From: Victivallales bacterium
GTDB taxonomy: Bacteria; Verrucomicrobiota; Lentisphaeria; Oligosphaerales; Oligosphaeraceae
Length of the DNA stretch: 11,931 bases
Reading direction: 5' to 3'
Assembly: GCA_017963875.1 (NCBI GenBank)
Contig: JAGCTA010000273.1
Span: 1 to 11,931 of the forward strand
Part shown: piece by piece, positions 6,718-11,931 of the stretch
Numbering within the stretch: the stretch's first letter is position 1
How the letters are laid out: the number at the start of each line of letters is the position of its first letter
Notes under the pieces: generated by a model
Told to the model about the DNA's origin: nothing
The model's input: only the letters and a program-made list of their open reading frames with translations
The model's database searches: none
Translations under genes and position numbers: made by a program

Positions 6718-8571
6718 TTATGCTTTCCGCTCTTTTTTGACATGATGATGCTCTTCACCGTCATTTGTCAGATGGTTGATCAGTTTTGTCAGATAGTCAA
6801 AACGGAAGTCAACATCCATGACAGCGACAATCTTGCCATTTTCATCCCGAACTGGCTCCGCGAATGTCATGACCAAACGCTTGGTGAACTTTGAAAAGAA
6901 CAGATCCGACCAGTAGGGCTCGCCCGTCTCAATAACGTTGACAAACCATTCCTTGCTCTTGAAATCGACATCGAACAGCGGTCTGAAAAGCCCCTTGTCA
7001 CCACGTTGCGTATGAACCTGCGTCAGTTGATGCCCATCAAGATTCGTAATCGCAAGGAACTGTATGGAAGGTTCCGCATGGACCACTTCTGTCAAGAACG
7101 GTTCCATGACGGCGGGATCAAGCGTCAGAACTTCTGGAGCATGGCATATCTTCGCTGCCAGTTTCTTGCCAATCTTGACGGCTTCCGATTTGACCTTTTC
7201 GAAGTCAGACTCGAACAGCCGCGGAATATGGTGCTTTGCCTGCGCAATCATTTCATCGCTGGAAATGCTGGATGTACGCCCCTGCGCATATTGTTCCATG
7301 ACCCAGTCATAAATGCGGCGAACGCCTGGATGGCGCTTCGTGACTTCTTCCGTATCAGGATGCTGGGTTCTGATATAGTCATTCAGCCATTGGGCAATGC
7401 CAGCCATGCCTGACTTGTCGGTAACCATGACCTTGATTTCACGGTTGAGAATCTTCTTCGTATCGAAGATATTGTAGATTTCGGGATTCTTCAGGATACC
7501 GTCCGCATGGATGCCCGCACGTGTTGTGTTGCATTCCTTTCCGACAAACGGATAGTTCTCTGGGATATCCGCATGAATGACATCACGATAATAGTTTGCG
7601 ATTTCCGTAATAACCGTCGTTTCAATTCCGCATGTTCGTCCTTTCAGGCCAATGAACTCCATGATGGCGGCTTCCATCGGCGGATTGCCTGTACGCTCGC
7701 CAAACCCCACAAGGGTCGTATTCAATGCAGAAATCCCATAATGCCAAGCGGTAACGCCATTAACATGCACTTTATGGAAGTCATTGTGACCATGCCATTC
7801 CAATTGCTGGCTAGGCACGCCAAGTTCTTTATGGAATGCATAAGCCAGTTTTGGAACGCTTCGAGGAAGCACCGCCCCTGGATACGTCAAACCATACCCC
7901 ATGGTGTCGCACAGCCGAATCTTGATCGGTATGCCGCTTTCCTGGGACAATTTCATAAGTTCTTCGCCAAACGGCAGCACAAAGCCATAGATGTCCGCCC
8001 GCGTCAAATCCTCGAAATGGCACCGTGGAACAATTCCCTGTGACAACGCCTCTTTTACAATCGCCAGATAATCATCCATGACCTTACGACGCGACTTCTT
8101 AAGTTTCAGGAAGATATGATAATCCGAAACGGACGTCAAAATGCCTGTTTCCTTCAAACCAAGCGCTTTGACCAGTTTGAAATCATCTGCATTCGCGCGA
8201 ATCCAACTGGTAACTTCTGGGTACTGATACCCCAACGCAAGACATCCCTCCACCGCCTCGCGATCACGGTTGCTGTAAATAAAAAATTCGCTCTGCCGTA
8301 TCACGCCATGAGGCCCGCCCAGACGATGAATCAACTCGAACAGTTTGACAATCTGCTCTGGGGCGTATGGCGGACGCGCCTGCTGACCATCCCTGAACGT
8401 CGTGTCCGTAATCCAGATTTCATGCGCTGGATCTGGCATGACATAATTGTCTTCAAATATAATCCGAGGCACTTCCGTAAACGGAAATTGCTCACGAAGC
8501 AGATTTGGACTCCGCACATCATCCAGTTCAAAATGACGGTGCTTCGGTTGAATTGGAGTGTATTTTAACAT
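6718..8571 (-). CDS. Re-citrate synthase-like DRE-TIM metallolyase with C-terminal Cache/PDC-like domain
   Basis: 617 residues. Residues about 20-400 form a DRE-TIM metallolyase barrel (family of isopropylmalate, homocitrate and Re-citrate synthases, which condense acetyl-CoA with a 2-oxo acid). Visible motifs are DTTFRDGQQ (56-64, metal-binding Asp56 and catalytic Arg60), HGHND (260-264, the two metal His) and GFGERTGNPP (289-298). Long stretches such as VIRQSEFFIYSNRDREAV, PRCHFEDLTRADIYGF and KIRLCDTMGYG match my memory of Re-citrate synthases of anaerobes (Clostridium kluyveri, Desulfovibrio), making citrate from oxaloacetate a likely reaction. Those enzymes lack the next part: residues about 500-592 (FLAITNLDG, then DFKSKEWFVNVIETGEPYW, then AEPVRDENGKIVAVMDVDF) look like an extracellular-type Cache/PDC ligand-binding domain, here without signal peptide or membrane segment. 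The tail contains HHH. GGGAG lies 7 nt before the ATG. The substrate is inferred; homocitrate or another 2-oxo acid product is possible. Confidence 0.88.
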   Translation of the reverse strand: MLKYTPIQPKHRHFELDDVRSPNLLREQFPFTEVPRIIFEDNYVMPDPAHEIWITDTTFRDGQQARPPYAPEQIVKLFELIHRLGGPHGVIRQSEFFIYSNRDREAVEGCLALGYQYPEVTSWIRANADDFKLVKALGLKETGILTSVSDYHIFLKLKKSRRKVMDDYLAIVKEALSQGIVPRCHFEDLTRADIYGFVLPFGEELMKLSQESGIPIKIRLCDTMGYGLTYPGAVLPRSVPKLAYAFHKELGVPSQQLEWHGHNDFHKVHVNGVTAWHYGISALNTTLVGFGERTGNPPMEAAIMEFIGLKGRTCGIETTVITEIANYYRDVIHADIPENYPFVGKECNTTRAGIHADGILKNPEIYNIFDTKKILNREIKVMVTDKSGMAGIAQWLNDYIRTQHPDTEEVTKRHPGVRRIYDWVMEQYAQGRTSSISSDEMIAQAKHHIPRLFESDFEKVKSEAVKIGKKLAAKICHAPEVLTLDPAVMEPFLTEVVHAEPSIQFLAITNLDGHQLTQVHTQRGDKGLFRPLFDVDFKSKEWFVNVIETGEPYWSDLFFSKFTKRLVMTFAEPVRDENGKIVAVMDVDFRFDYLTKLINHLTNDGEEHHHVKKERKA

Positions 8572-8733
8572 GTTCCTTCTCCCTCATGGTTCCTTGTGCC
8601 CTATCCATATCCATCCAAACACGGATAGCCTACGCAAGGTAAGCCTTGGGTCGCTCATGAACTGCAACCATCGTATGATTGTTGCAACAAGAAGCCTTTA
8701 CTATACACCACAATTCTTTTTTTGCGATTGCAA
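8572..8733 (-). other. Leader of the synthase gene with several small stem-loops
   Basis: No coding. Pairing arms seen: CTATCC (8601-8606) with GGATAG (8623-8628); CAAGG (8635-8639) with CCTTG (8644-8648) around a TAAG loop; TGCAAC (8663-8668) with GTTGCA (8681-8686). A weak -10-like TATAGT lies near 8705-8700 on the minus strand, without a good -35. It could be the structured 5' leader of the synthase mRNA, but it matches no riboswitch class I know. Confidence 0.3.
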
Positions 8734-8780
8734 GGACATGTTTTTGACAAAATAACACTCTTTTTGTCAAAAACATGTCC
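8734..8780. repeat. Perfect 19-bp hairpin between antiporter and synthase genes
   Basis: GGACATGTTTTTGACAAAA (8734-8752) is the exact reverse complement of 8762-8780, with a 9-nt loop. It begins 48 nt past the stop of the antiporter gene. On the minus strand no U-tract follows (the next bases are TTGCAATCGCAA), so it is not a canonical rho-independent terminator. It may instead protect the 3' end of the antiporter mRNA, attenuate readthrough, or be a binding site. Confidence 0.7.
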
Positions 8781-8828
8781 AACAAATGTTTGATTTATCC
8801 GCCAAAACCCAAACAAGCCATCATGCAA

Positions 8829-10178
8829 TCAAGCATTTCTCGGCGACCTTGAGAAAATGATGGTCGCAATCATCGACAGTGCCAGAAGCATCGGATAGTA
8901 CATTGTGCCTAGCAATTGCAAAGATGATACTTTTACTCCAGCCTCATTGGACAATCCAACCGCAATCAATATCTGCGCACCGTATGGAATCAATCCCTGT
9001 ACAACACACGACGCCGTGTCCAATATGCTGGCAATGCGTTTCGGAGAACAGCCATATTTGTCAGACAGCGACTTCGCAATTGGTCCAGCAATGACAATGG
9101 CAACGGTGTTGTTCGCCGTGAAAAGATTGACAAAGGAAACAAGAAGCATCACGCCAAGTTCGCAGATTTTCGCATTGTGGATGGGCTTCTCCAAAACCTT
9201 CATGATATAGTCAATGCCACCATTGTAACGTATGACTTTTAGTAGTCCGCCAGCCAGAATTGCCACAATCAACGTCTCCGACATGCCTAGTGCCCCTTTC
9301 CCAATCATGTCCATCCCTGTCCAAAAACTCAGTGAGCCGTTGATGGCGCCAATGGCAAATGCCAACAAAATCCCGCAGAAAAGCAGCAGCATCACATTTA
9401 GCCCACATAACGCGCAGACAAGAATCAATACGTAAGGAAGTATCAGCAGAATATGCTTCATCGCGATTGATTCGACAGGTTCTCCGCAAGAGATGTCGCC
9501 TCTGTTTATTTGGCAAAGATACACACACAATGTTATGATCACTGCGGGAAGAACGATTTTCAGATTGGCTAAGAACTTGTCGCGCATCTGGACTCCCTGT
9601 GTACGAGTCGCCGCAATGGTTGTATCAGATATCATCGAGAGATTATCGCCGAACATCGCTCCGCCGACAACCGCACCAATCATGATGGTTGGCTTGATAT
9701 CAAGAGGAGCGACCAAGCCAACAGCAATGGGAGTCAATGCCGCAATGGTGCCACAACTCGTTCCAATCGCAATAGATATAAAACAAGAAACAAGAAACAT
9801 TCCAATGACCATCAGTTTCACTGGAACAAGATTTCGGGCGATTACAACGGCGGCATCGACGGCTCCCATGCCTTTCGCAATTGTCGCAAACGCACCCGAC
9901 AAAATGAATATCAGACACATGAGCATGATGTTCGCTTCACCCATCCCATGCGCATAAACCTCAACTTTATTCGACAGTTTCTCTTTATGGTCCAATAACA
10001 TCGATACCGCAGACGCGACTAAAAACGCCAAAGGCATCGGCACTTTGTAAAAATCATGCGCCAGCAAAGACAGCCCAAGGTAAAATACCATGAAAACAAT
10101 GAATGGGACCAATGCCCCAAAACGCGCCTCACGGACTTTCTCCGTATCAAAAGCCACTGGTTCATTTTCCTTTGACAT
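8829..10178 (-). CDS. NhaC-family sodium-coupled antiporter
   Basis: 449 residues, almost entirely hydrophobic, with about 11-12 membrane segments. The NhaC family signatures are present: SCGTIAALTPIAVGLV (from residue 141), GGAMFGDNLSMISDTTIAAT (173-192, with the Asp-Asn and Ser-Asp pairs in the ion path) and, in the second half, TANNTVAIVIAGPIAKS (354-370) followed by SCVVQGLIPYGAQILIA. The family exchanges Na+ for H+, and some members move organic acids (for example MleN, malate/lactate). The short (about 450-residue) form and the closeness to YuiF-type proteins leave the substrate open. The frame could begin with GTG at 10190, but GGAG sits 6 nt before the ATG at 10178, which I prefer. 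It lies 57 nt after the aldo/keto reductase gene (likely co-transcribed) and 257 nt before the citrate-synthase-like gene, so carboxylate exchange is a plausible but unproven role. Confidence 0.85.
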   Translation of the reverse strand: MSKENEPVAFDTEKVREARFGALVPFIVFMVFYLGLSLLAHDFYKVPMPLAFLVASAVSMLLDHKEKLSNKVEVYAHGMGEANIMLMCLIFILSGAFATIAKGMGAVDAAVVIARNLVPVKLMVIGMFLVSCFISIAIGTSCGTIAALTPIAVGLVAPLDIKPTIMIGAVVGGAMFGDNLSMISDTTIAATRTQGVQMRDKFLANLKIVLPAVIITLCVYLCQINRGDISCGEPVESIAMKHILLILPYVLILVCALCGLNVMLLLFCGILLAFAIGAINGSLSFWTGMDMIGKGALGMSETLIVAILAGGLLKVIRYNGGIDYIMKVLEKPIHNAKICELGVMLLVSFVNLFTANNTVAIVIAGPIAKSLSDKYGCSPKRIASILDTASCVVQGLIPYGAQILIAVGLSNEAGVKVSSLQLLGTMYYPMLLALSMIATIIFSRSPRNA

Positions 10179-10235
10179 CATTTTCTCCACGATAATCCAC
10201 TGGTTTCTGGTGCTTCAAGCATCTGACATGAACGG

Positions 10236-11105
10236 CTACAACAACGGGACGGTCGGCGATATCGCCTTCTGCCCTGGATAGTCGGCGCGAAGCCTTTCAA
10301 TATCATCGGAAGCCAAAACAACTTCCGAAGCCGTCATATTCTCACGCAAATGTCCTGCATTTCGAGACATTACTATCGCTGAGACATTCTTCTGGCTGGT
10401 CAACCAACTCAACGCCAATTGGAACGGTGTCATCCCATATTTTGACGCCACACTCTCCACAACCTCAGGAACTTCATTCAAAAGCATCCCTTTCTGCAAC
10501 GGACGCCATGCCGTCAGTATAACGTCATGCTCCTGGCAGTATTCAAGCAATCCTGACACTTCTGGCTCCCTGATTTGCAGATTGTAATGGACTTGATTCA
10601 CGACCACTTTGCTGTCCGAATATGCCTGGGCCTTCTCAAATCGTGATGGAGCGAAATTGCTCCCACCAATCCATTTTACAATATGCTCATCAACAAGGCG
10701 GTTCATCGCCCGCATTGTCTCGCTCAATGGTACGCTGTCCTCGACCTGATGAACAAGATAAAGGTCCAAGTAGTCTGTACCCAGCCGTTTCAATGTTCGT
10801 TCAGCAGCACGAAGCACATCGTCATAATGCAGGTGCGTCTTCCAGACTTTGGAGACGAGGAACAATTCTTCTCTTGAAACGTCTGACGAAGAGATGGCAC
10901 GCCCCACGATTTCCTCCGCATAGCCATCTGCATAATACTCTGCCGTGTCGATATGCCTGTATCCAAGCCGAATTCCTTCCTGAAGTGCTGCGACGCAGGA
11001 ATTTCCGTCATCGGTCTCATCCCTGCTTTCACGCCCGCCCATCAGCCATGTTCCCATACCAAGCACTGGCATGGAAAATCCGCACTGCAATGTCTTGTTG
11101 TTCAT
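10236..11105 (-). CDS. Aldo/keto reductase
   Basis: 289 residues, the usual size of a single-domain aldo/keto reductase: a TIM barrel that reduces aldehydes or ketones with NADPH in the cytoplasm. The catalytic tetrad is visible: Asp53 and Tyr58 in GYRHIDTAEYYADG, Lys86 in LFLVSKVWK, and His119 in YLDLYLVHQ. The N-terminal strand pair ends VLGMGTW, and GGSNFAPSRFEKA and VVNQVHYNLQ are the typical later motifs. The His is followed by Gln where many members have Trp-Pro, so it is not the closest match to 2,5-diketogluconate reductases; it resembles uncharacterised bacterial members. The ATG at 11105 has GGAGGA 5-6 nt upstream, better than the in-frame ATG at 11126. It is first in a probable unit with the antiporter gene. 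Its substrate cannot be read from the sequence. Confidence 0.92.
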   Translation of the reverse strand: MNNKTLQCGFSMPVLGMGTWLMGGRESRDETDDGNSCVAALQEGIRLGYRHIDTAEYYADGYAEEIVGRAISSSDVSREELFLVSKVWKTHLHYDDVLRAAERTLKRLGTDYLDLYLVHQVEDSVPLSETMRAMNRLVDEHIVKWIGGSNFAPSRFEKAQAYSDSKVVVNQVHYNLQIREPEVSGLLEYCQEHDVILTAWRPLQKGMLLNEVPEVVESVASKYGMTPFQLALSWLTSQKNVSAIVMSRNAGHLRENMTASEVVLASDDIERLRADYPGQKAISPTVPLL

Positions 11106-11171
11106 TTCTATCCTCCAATGCCTCAAATACGAATTGGAAAAACAAATTCAAATGCTTTTTCCTGACATTGC

Positions 11172-11200
11172 GGAATATACCCTAATAATCATAATATTCC
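11172..11200. promoter_or_regulatory. Inverted repeat upstream of the aldo/keto reductase, possible operator
   Basis: GGAATAT (11172-11178) and ATATTCC (11194-11200) face each other across 15 nt of AT-rich DNA, about 67-95 nt before the reductase ATG. A TTGCAT (11206-11201 on the minus strand) abuts it, but no well-spaced -10 is clear. It may be a repressor site at the promoter of this unit, or chance in AT-rich sequence. It also lies just after the stop of the 11222 gene and has no T-tract, so a terminator is less likely. Confidence 0.3.
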
Positions 11201-11221
11201 ATGCAAAATGGAAACTCTGGC

Positions 11222-11737
11222 TCAATAGTCATTTGTGGCGGTTTCCACGACGCACCAGCCGCAATTCGTCTTATCCAGATTCAGCCACATATCCGATTCC
11301 GAATCATTGACTGACTGTATCAAATGAACTTTCGCCTTGTCACCAATAAGACTTTCAAGTGTCGCGGTATAAACCAGTTCCTGCCTTAACGCTTTCTTAC
11401 GCGCCTTCCGTTCTTCTTTCGTTAATTTTCTACGTTTGCGACGTATCTCCTCTTTTTGAGCAACGGTTTCGCGAACAACATCAACATCGTATATTGAGGT
11501 TGCCATCGCATGTTTCAAAGCCACTTCGACGGGATCCAATTTAGTGTGAGGGACACGTTTGCAGCCTATCAGATAATCGGCCTTGTCCAAGGCACAACGT
11601 ACTGTGCGTTGCATCTTTCCAGCTTTGTCCGTCGGAATATTCTTCTGGATATTTCGCTGGATTTTTGCTGGGTCAAAGTGCCAAAGATAAGCACCAATCA
11701 ACCCTACGACGACTAAGGAAAAAATCAAATTCTTCAT
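11222..11737 (-). CDS. Small membrane-anchored four-cysteine protein, unknown function
   Basis: 171 residues, unrecognised. Residues about 4-19 (LIFSLVVVGLIGAYLW) form one membrane segment that probably anchors the rest outside the cytoplasm. It is followed by an amphipathic basic stretch. Cys48 and Cys59 lie in a helical part (VRCALDKADYLIGCK). A very basic, probably coiled helix runs from about 88 to 121 (KEEIRRKRRKLTKEERKARK). The C-terminal 50 residues look like a small beta domain (YTATLESLIGDKAKVHLIQS) ending in NCGWCVVE, a CxxC pair (Cys159, Cys162). The four cysteines could form two disulfides or a metal site. The ATG at 11737 has GAGG 4 nt upstream and a good promoter 30-60 nt further up. 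It stands alone, divergent from the plus-strand start at the right edge. Confidence 0.7.
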   Translation of the reverse strand: MKNLIFSLVVVGLIGAYLWHFDPAKIQRNIQKNIPTDKAGKMQRTVRCALDKADYLIGCKRVPHTKLDPVEVALKHAMATSIYDVDVVRETVAQKEEIRRKRRKLTKEERKARKKALRQELVYTATLESLIGDKAKVHLIQSVNDSESDMWLNLDKTNCGWCVVETATNDY

Positions 11738-11758
11738 AACGCCTCATACAAAATTACC

Positions 11759-11779
11759 ATGTAAAATAATATATTACAT
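11759..11779. promoter_or_regulatory. Palindrome overlapping the promoter of the 11222 gene
   Basis: ATGTAA (11759-11764) and TTACAT (11774-11779) are exact inverted arms separated by 9 AT-rich bases. The palindrome spans the predicted -10 element and probable transcription start, the usual place for a repressor operator. The family of any regulator is unknown. Confidence 0.35.
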
Positions 11780-11795
11780 TTTTTGTAAAAGGCAA
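11768..11795 (-). promoter_or_regulatory. Sigma-70-type promoter for the 11222 gene
   Basis: On the minus strand TTGCCT (11795-11790) is followed after 16 nt by TATATT (11773-11768). Transcription would begin near 11761, giving a leader of about 24 nt before the ATG at 11737. Spacing and hexamers are good by eye. Confidence 0.5.
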
Positions 11796-11830
11796 GCAAA
11801 TGCACTGCATCATACGCCCAATTCTCAGCT

Positions 11831-11931
11831 ATGCCAATTGAAAAAGTAAACGCACCCCCAATCCTGTATTCCTGTGCATTTACTTTTACAAAGCGGAGGA
11901 GGCGCATTTACCCTGTCTCAAGAAAGTCTGA
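11831..11931 (+). CDS. Start of a prepilin-like protein leader, apparently frameshifted (runs off window)
   Basis: The plus strand is open from the ATG at 11831 to the window end. It first reads MPIEKVNAPPILYSCAFT and then turns into an implausible basic run (KRRRR). The +1 frame from 11886 instead reads LQSGGGAFTLSQESL. Removing one T from the run at 11884-11887 joins them as ...CAFTLQSGGGAFTLSQESL, with AFTL occurring twice. I recall this phrase as the leader of many prepilin-type (N-terminal methylation motif) proteins in Lentisphaerota, which continue into an FTLIELLVV segment; that part would lie past the window. No ribosome site precedes the ATG. It may be a broken gene, a slippage-controlled gene or a sequence error. 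Divergent from the 11222 gene. Confidence 0.4.
   Translation, partial: MPIEKVNAPPILYSCAFTFTKRRRRIYPVSRKS
11842..11887. repeat. 14-bp inverted repeat inside the right-edge coding start
   Basis: AAAAGTAAACGCAC (11842-11855) and GTGCATTTACTTTT (11874-11887) pair at 13 of 14 positions around an 18-nt loop. The one mismatch becomes a G-U wobble in minus-strand RNA, where the stem ends in a run of U. It might end a minus-strand transcript entering from beyond the window, or result from the coding content (GCATTTAC encodes the repeated AFT). Confidence 0.45.

Noticed and set aside
7507..8043. Plus-strand frame of 178 codons
   Set aside because: It is antisense to the catalytic core of the synthase, whose motifs fix the true frame.
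10622..11185. Plus-strand frame of 187 codons
   Set aside because: It is antisense to the aldo/keto reductase, whose tetrad and ribosome site are clear.
11797..11911. Scattered GTAAAYGCRC-like motifs taken as a transposon end or operator array
   Set aside because: Two of the copies are explained by the codons for the AFT phrase in the right-edge coding start, and the others are partial matches.

Overview
This window reads almost entirely from the minus strand. Low-to-moderate GC, Re-type citrate synthase chemistry (an oxygen-shy enzyme class found in strict anaerobes) and a partial gene at the right edge suggest an anaerobic member of the PVC group. The right-edge gene begins like the leader of prepilin-type proteins that I recall from Lentisphaerota (Victivallales-like gut or rumen bacteria). 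The phylum call is inference. There are no rRNA, tRNA, CRISPR or insertion sequence features.

Left part (1-6260): a tight six-gene block, read right to left with 14-58 nt gaps and good ribosome binding sites. It encodes only exported envelope proteins. In order of transcription these are: a lipoprotein (6260-5289), a lipoprotein with a TPR-like tail (5255-4221), a lipoprotein with a CsgG/LpoB-like front and a helical repeat tail (4163-2781), a Sec-exported protein resembling FlgT/DUF6175 proteins (2722-1487), a YcfL/DUF1425-like lipoprotein (1470-1039), and a Sec-exported protein with two LPP20/FlgT-like halves that runs off the left edge (1024-1). These families recur in outer-membrane accessory machines: FlgO/P/T around the flagellar motor, LpoB/YcfL around peptidoglycan synthesis, and CsgG around secretion. 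Here they appear together without any flagellar, curli or penicillin-binding-protein gene. This is the best candidate for an undescribed system.

Middle (6261-6717): a candidate promoter for the operon, an AT-rich gene-free stretch with small imperfect repeats, and a strong rho-independent terminator for the gene to the right.

Right part (6718-11105): metabolic genes. A DRE-TIM metallolyase very like Re-citrate synthase carries an unexpected C-terminal Cache/PDC-like sensor domain. Upstream of it are an NhaC-family sodium-coupled antiporter and an aldo/keto reductase. A 257-nt gap between the antiporter and the synthase holds a perfect 19-bp hairpin and a potentially structured leader.

Right edge (11222-11931): a small membrane-anchored four-cysteine protein of unknown function, its promoter with an overlapping palindrome, and a divergent plus-strand coding start that appears to be frameshifted at a short T run.
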